Positions 61,223 to 64,000 of a stretch of 64,000 bases of DNA are shown here, piece after piece; the stretch's first letter is position 1, and each line of letters opens with the position of its first letter. The stretch comes from an uncultured Pelagibacteraceae bacterium (GTDB lineage Bacteria > Pseudomonadota > Alphaproteobacteria > Pelagibacterales > Pelagibacteraceae): NCBI GenBank assembly GCA_902554315.1, contig CACDOF010000001.1:83894-147893 (forward strand), written 5' to 3'. The notes below the pieces were generated by a model. It did no database searches, was not told the DNA's origin, and saw only the letters and a program-made list of their open reading frames with translations. Position numbers and translations under genes: made by a program.

Positions 61223-63628
61223 ATGCAAAATCATGCCAAAGTAGTTATAATTGGTGGAGGGGTAGTTGGCTGTTCAATTCTTTACCATCTTTCAAAATTT
61301 GGAATGAAAGATTGTATATTATTAGAAAGAAACGAATTAACTTCTGGCTCATCGTGGCATGCAGCTGGAAATGTTCATGTAATTTCAAACGATCCTAACA
61401 TTTCTAGGATGATGGCTTATACAATTGGTTTGTATAAAGAAATTGAAAAGGAATCTGGACATTCAGTAGGCTTTAAACCTAGTGGTGGTTTTTATCTAGC
61501 TTCAAATGAAGTATGGGCTGAATATCTTAAAAGAGAAAGATCAAAAGCAAGATATATGGGTCTTGACCAGGAGTTTATATCTTTAGAAGAAGTTAAAAAA
61601 AAACATCCATTAATTGATCCATCAAGATATCTTTTAGCGTTATGGGATCCGATTGATGGAGAAGTTGATCCATCTGGTGTTACCTACGCATTTGCCAAAG
61701 CTGCAAAAGTTTATGGAGGTAAATTCTATACACACACAGTAGTTAAAGATACCAAACAAAAAAATGATGGAACTTGGAATGTTTTTACTGACAAAGGAAA
61801 TATAAAAGCTGACATAGTTATTAACGCAGGCGGTTTATGGGCTAGAGAAGTTGGAAAGCTTGCTGGAATAGATTTACCAGTTCAACCAATGGAACATCAT
61901 TATTTAATAACAGAATCTATTCCTGAGATTGAAGCAATGGGAGATCAAAGATTACCTATAGGAACAGATTTTGAAGGAAATATTTATTTTAGACAAGAAG
62001 GAAAAGGTATGTTGCTTGGAACTTATGAACCAAAATCAACTCCTTGGAAAGTAGAAGGAACACCATTAAATTTTGGCCATGAACTTTTAGAACCAAAATT
62101 AGATAATATCCAGGATAGATTAGCTATTGGTTTCGAAAGAATGCCAGCTCTAGAGAAGGCAGGAATTAAAAATATTGTAAATGGACCTTTTACATTTGGA
62201 CCAGATGGAAGTCCTTTAATTGGACCCGTTCCAGGAAAGAAAAATTATTGGGTAGCAGTAGGAGTTATGGCTGGTTTTTGTCAAGGTGGAGGTGTTGGAA
62301 AGTGTATAGCTGAGTGGATAATAGATGGAGAACCATCAATAGACGTTTGGGCAATGGATGTTGCAAGATTTGGAGAATACGCTTCACCACAATATGGAAC
62401 CATCAAGTCTTCTGAAAATTATGAAAGAAGATTTATTATGACTTTTCCCAATGAAACTTTACCAAAAGGAAGAAAGCAAAAAACAACAGCTTTATATGAT
62501 CGTTTTGTAGAAAAAGGAGCTGTTATGGGAGATAGTTTTGGTTTAGAAAATGTTTTGTGGTTTGCTAATGACAAAAAAGATGCATATGAAGAACCAACAA
62601 TTAAAAGATCTAGATCGCATAATTATGTTTCCAAAGAAGTAATTAATGTTAGAGAAAATGTTGGAATTATAGAGGTTGCAAATTTTTCAAAACATGAATT
62701 TAAAGGACCTGATGCAAGAAAATTTTTAGACCATATAATGGCAGGCAAACTACCAAAACCAGGAAGAATATCTTTAAGCCCAATGCTTTCGTATAGAGGA
62801 AAGCTTTATGGAGATCTTACCGTTTCCTGTTTAGACGAAAATGAATTTATGGTTTTTGGATCTGGTGCAGCACAAGAAATGCATAGAAGATGGTTCGAAA
62901 GTCATTTAGAAAAGTTTAATTTAGATTACAAAAATAGATCAGATGAATTTCATGGCCTTTCAATTGCAGGACCAAAATCAAGAGAAGTTCTTAAAAAAGT
63001 AGTAAGAGAAGACGTATCAAATAGTAAATTTAAATTCAGAGACTCTAGAAGAATGTATGTTGCGGGAGTCCCGGCAATAATTAATAGAATTTCTTTTACC
63101 GGTGAACTTGGATATGAAATTTATGTTGCACCGCATTTTCAAATTAAATTATACGAAGAATTAACCAAAGCTGGAAAAGAGTTTAATATTAAACCTTTTG
63201 GTGCACGAGCTTTAATGTCAATGAGATTAGAAAAAAATTGGGGCGCGTGGACTTTAGATTATCGTCCTGATTTTACAGCAAAAGAAACTGGTTTAGATAG
63301 TTTTATTAATTGGGATAAAAATTTTATTGGTAAAGAAAATGCAAAAAAAGATCAAAGTTCAAATAAAATTGTTCCATTAATTGTTCAAACAAACGATATT
63401 GATGTCACTAACAATGAAGCAGTAATTAAATCAGACAAAAGTATTGGATATATAACATCTGGAGGATTTGCTCATTTTGTTAATAAAAGCATTGCTTTTT
63501 CATACATTGATCAAAATGAAATAAAATCTGACAAAGGTATTCAAGTTGAGATTAATGGAGATTTATTTAATTGCTCAGTAATAAAAGAACCACTTTATGA
63601 TCCAAGTGGCCAAAAGATGAGAAGTTAA
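61223..63628 (+). CDS. dmgdh: Dimethylglycine dehydrogenase
   Basis: An 801-residue flavoprotein-folate fusion. The N-terminal FAD domain has VVIIGGGVVGCSIL and H46 in SSWHAAGN, the site of covalent FAD attachment in this family. The C-terminal GcvT folate domain from about residue 430 includes SIAGPKSREVL and FTGELGYEIYVAP. It oxidises dimethylglycine to sarcosine and loads the methyl group on THF; sarcosine dehydrogenase is a close alternative. It is 2 bp downstream of bhmT, so the betaine pathway continues directly, and soxBDAG completes it elsewhere in the window. Confidence 0.9.
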   Translation: MQNHAKVVIIGGGVVGCSILYHLSKFGMKDCILLERNELTSGSSWHAAGNVHVISNDPNISRMMAYTIGLYKEIEKESGHSVGFKPSGGFYLASNEVWAEYLKRERSKARYMGLDQEFISLEEVKKKHPLIDPSRYLLALWDPIDGEVDPSGVTYAFAKAAKVYGGKFYTHTVVKDTKQKNDGTWNVFTDKGNIKADIVINAGGLWAREVGKLAGIDLPVQPMEHHYLITESIPEIEAMGDQRLPIGTDFEGNIYFRQEGKGMLLGTYEPKSTPWKVEGTPLNFGHELLEPKLDNIQDRLAIGFERMPALEKAGIKNIVNGPFTFGPDGSPLIGPVPGKKNYWVAVGVMAGFCQGGGVGKCIAEWIIDGEPSIDVWAMDVARFGEYASPQYGTIKSSENYERRFIMTFPNETLPKGRKQKTTALYDRFVEKGAVMGDSFGLENVLWFANDKKDAYEEPTIKRSRSHNYVSKEVINVRENVGIIEVANFSKHEFKGPDARKFLDHIMAGKLPKPGRISLSPMLSYRGKLYGDLTVSCLDENEFMVFGSGAAQEMHRRWFESHLEKFNLDYKNRSDEFHGLSIAGPKSREVLKKVVREDVSNSKFKFRDSRRMYVAGVPAIINRISFTGELGYEIYVAPHFQIKLYEELTKAGKEFNIKPFGARALMSMRLEKNWGAWTLDYRPDFTAKETGLDSFINWDKNFIGKENAKKDQSSNKIVPLIVQTNDIDVTNNEAVIKSDKSIGYITSGGFAHFVNKSIAFSYIDQNEIKSDKGIQVEINGDLFNCSVIKEPLYDPSGQKMRS

Positions 63629-64000
63629 TGGCACAAAAAGACGTTGGAAATAAAGTACCTATTTACAAATTAAAAAAAACTGAAGAAGTTATGAAATATT
63701 ATGATGAATGGGGCGAAGGAAATAAATATGACAAGGATATGGTTGACTGGAATTATACAGGTCCCAAAGAAACTTCTGAAGTTTTTAAAAAATATCAAAA
63801 AAATAAGGATATAAAAATTTATGATGCTGGGTGTGGAACTGGTTTGGTGGGAGTTGAACTAAAAAAACATGGTTTTTCAAACTTTTACGGAGCAGATCTT
63901 TCTCAAAAATTATTAGATCTAGTTCCAAAAGATTTATATAGAAAATTAGAAAAAGTAGACTTGAACAAAAAAATTAATGAAAATGATAATTCGTTTGAAG
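63628..64000 (+). CDS. SAM-dependent class I methyltransferase, N-terminal part
   Basis: The gene starts with an ATG overlapping the dimethylglycine dehydrogenase stop (TAATG) and runs off the window after 124 codons. The SAM-binding motif is visible as IYDAGCGTGLVGVEL at about residues 69-83, followed by an acidic residue in YGADLSQKL. The N-terminal part (EEVMKYYDEWGEGNKYDKDMVDW) recalls small WBSCR27-type or cyclopropane/quinone-like methyltransferases. The substrate is unknown. Overlap with dmgdh suggests a link to betaine metabolism or SAM turnover. Confidence 0.8.
   Translation, partial: MAQKDVGNKVPIYKLKKTEEVMKYYDEWGEGNKYDKDMVDWNYTGPKETSEVFKKYQKNKDIKIYDAGCGTGLVGVELKKHGFSNFYGADLSQKLLDLVPKDLYRKLEKVDLNKKINENDNSFE

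Noticed and set aside
1..64000. CRISPR arrays, insertion sequences, phage genes, tRNA or rRNA genes
   Set aside because: No regularly spaced repeats, transposase or integrase motifs, or tRNA-like cloverleaf sequences were seen in the short intergenic gaps by eye.

Overview
The window looks like a SAR11 (Candidatus Pelagibacter, Alphaproteobacteria) chromosome. Base composition is strongly AT-rich, proteins are rich in Lys, Ile and Asn, and genes are packed with gaps of 0-60 bp or overlaps of 1-20 bp. There are no mobile elements, CRISPR arrays, tRNA or rRNA genes. The gene content is a typical SAR11 mix of periplasmic-binding-protein transporters and folate-linked one-carbon oxidation. No gene-free stretch exceeds about 230 bases; the largest is 29695-29922, which carries only the leader of a sugar-binding-protein gene.

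Layout. 1-5762 (+): end of a LysE-type exporter, aconitase, a YfgM-like protein, BamB, a cupin-like protein and YjbQ. 5769-19955 (-): an unknown protein, diaminopropionate ammonia-lyase, a GlnT/GmaS-like enzyme, an ammonium transporter with small membrane proteins, three genes matching N-methylglutamate synthase MgsABC (split GltB domains), a second glutamine-synthetase-family enzyme, a SoxB-like flavoprotein, a MarR-like regulator and TMAO demethylase (tdm). 20082-28355 (+): TMAO transporter tmoX...tmoW-tmoV, interrupted by three unknown genes, then glycerol kinase and a GpsA-like dehydrogenase. 28357-29694 (-): trimethylamine monooxygenase (tmm). 29923-42973 (+): two sugar/heteroside ABC systems with one ATPase between them, a GH4 glycosidase, an MGH1-like (GH63-type) hydrolase, an iron alcohol dehydrogenase and a class I amidotransferase. 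42970-44652 (-): formate-THF ligase. 44780-49885 (+): sarcosine oxidase soxBDAG. 49882-51869 (-): purE-purK-GNAT. 51960-55360 (+): an overlapping four-gene unit of unknown role headed by an M19-like protein. 55357-60045 (-): a Yip1-like protein, then a betaine-type binding protein, permease, MetF-like protein and DmdA-like demethylase. 60180-64000 (+): BHMT, dimethylglycine dehydrogenase and the start of a methyltransferase, preceded by a probable SAM-V riboswitch.

How it fits together. TMA is oxidised by Tmm to TMAO, which is also imported by TmoXWV. Tdm splits TMAO to dimethylamine and formaldehyde/CH2-THF. Methylamine could enter glutamate metabolism through a GmaS-like enzyme and MgsABC. 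Glycine betaine passes through BHMT, DMGDH and SoxBDAG to glycine, releasing CH2-THF, and formate-THF ligase links this folate pool to formate and ATP. The DmdA-like/MetF-like pair, in one operon with a betaine-type binding protein and permease, suggests another methylated-solute demethylation route whose substrate is not evident. The sugar region, with GH4, GH63-like, glycerol kinase and G3P dehydrogenase genes, suggests use of a glycosylated compatible solute such as glucosylglycerol or a hexosylglycerate.

All functional calls rest on reading motifs and recalled family features by eye; no database search was possible.
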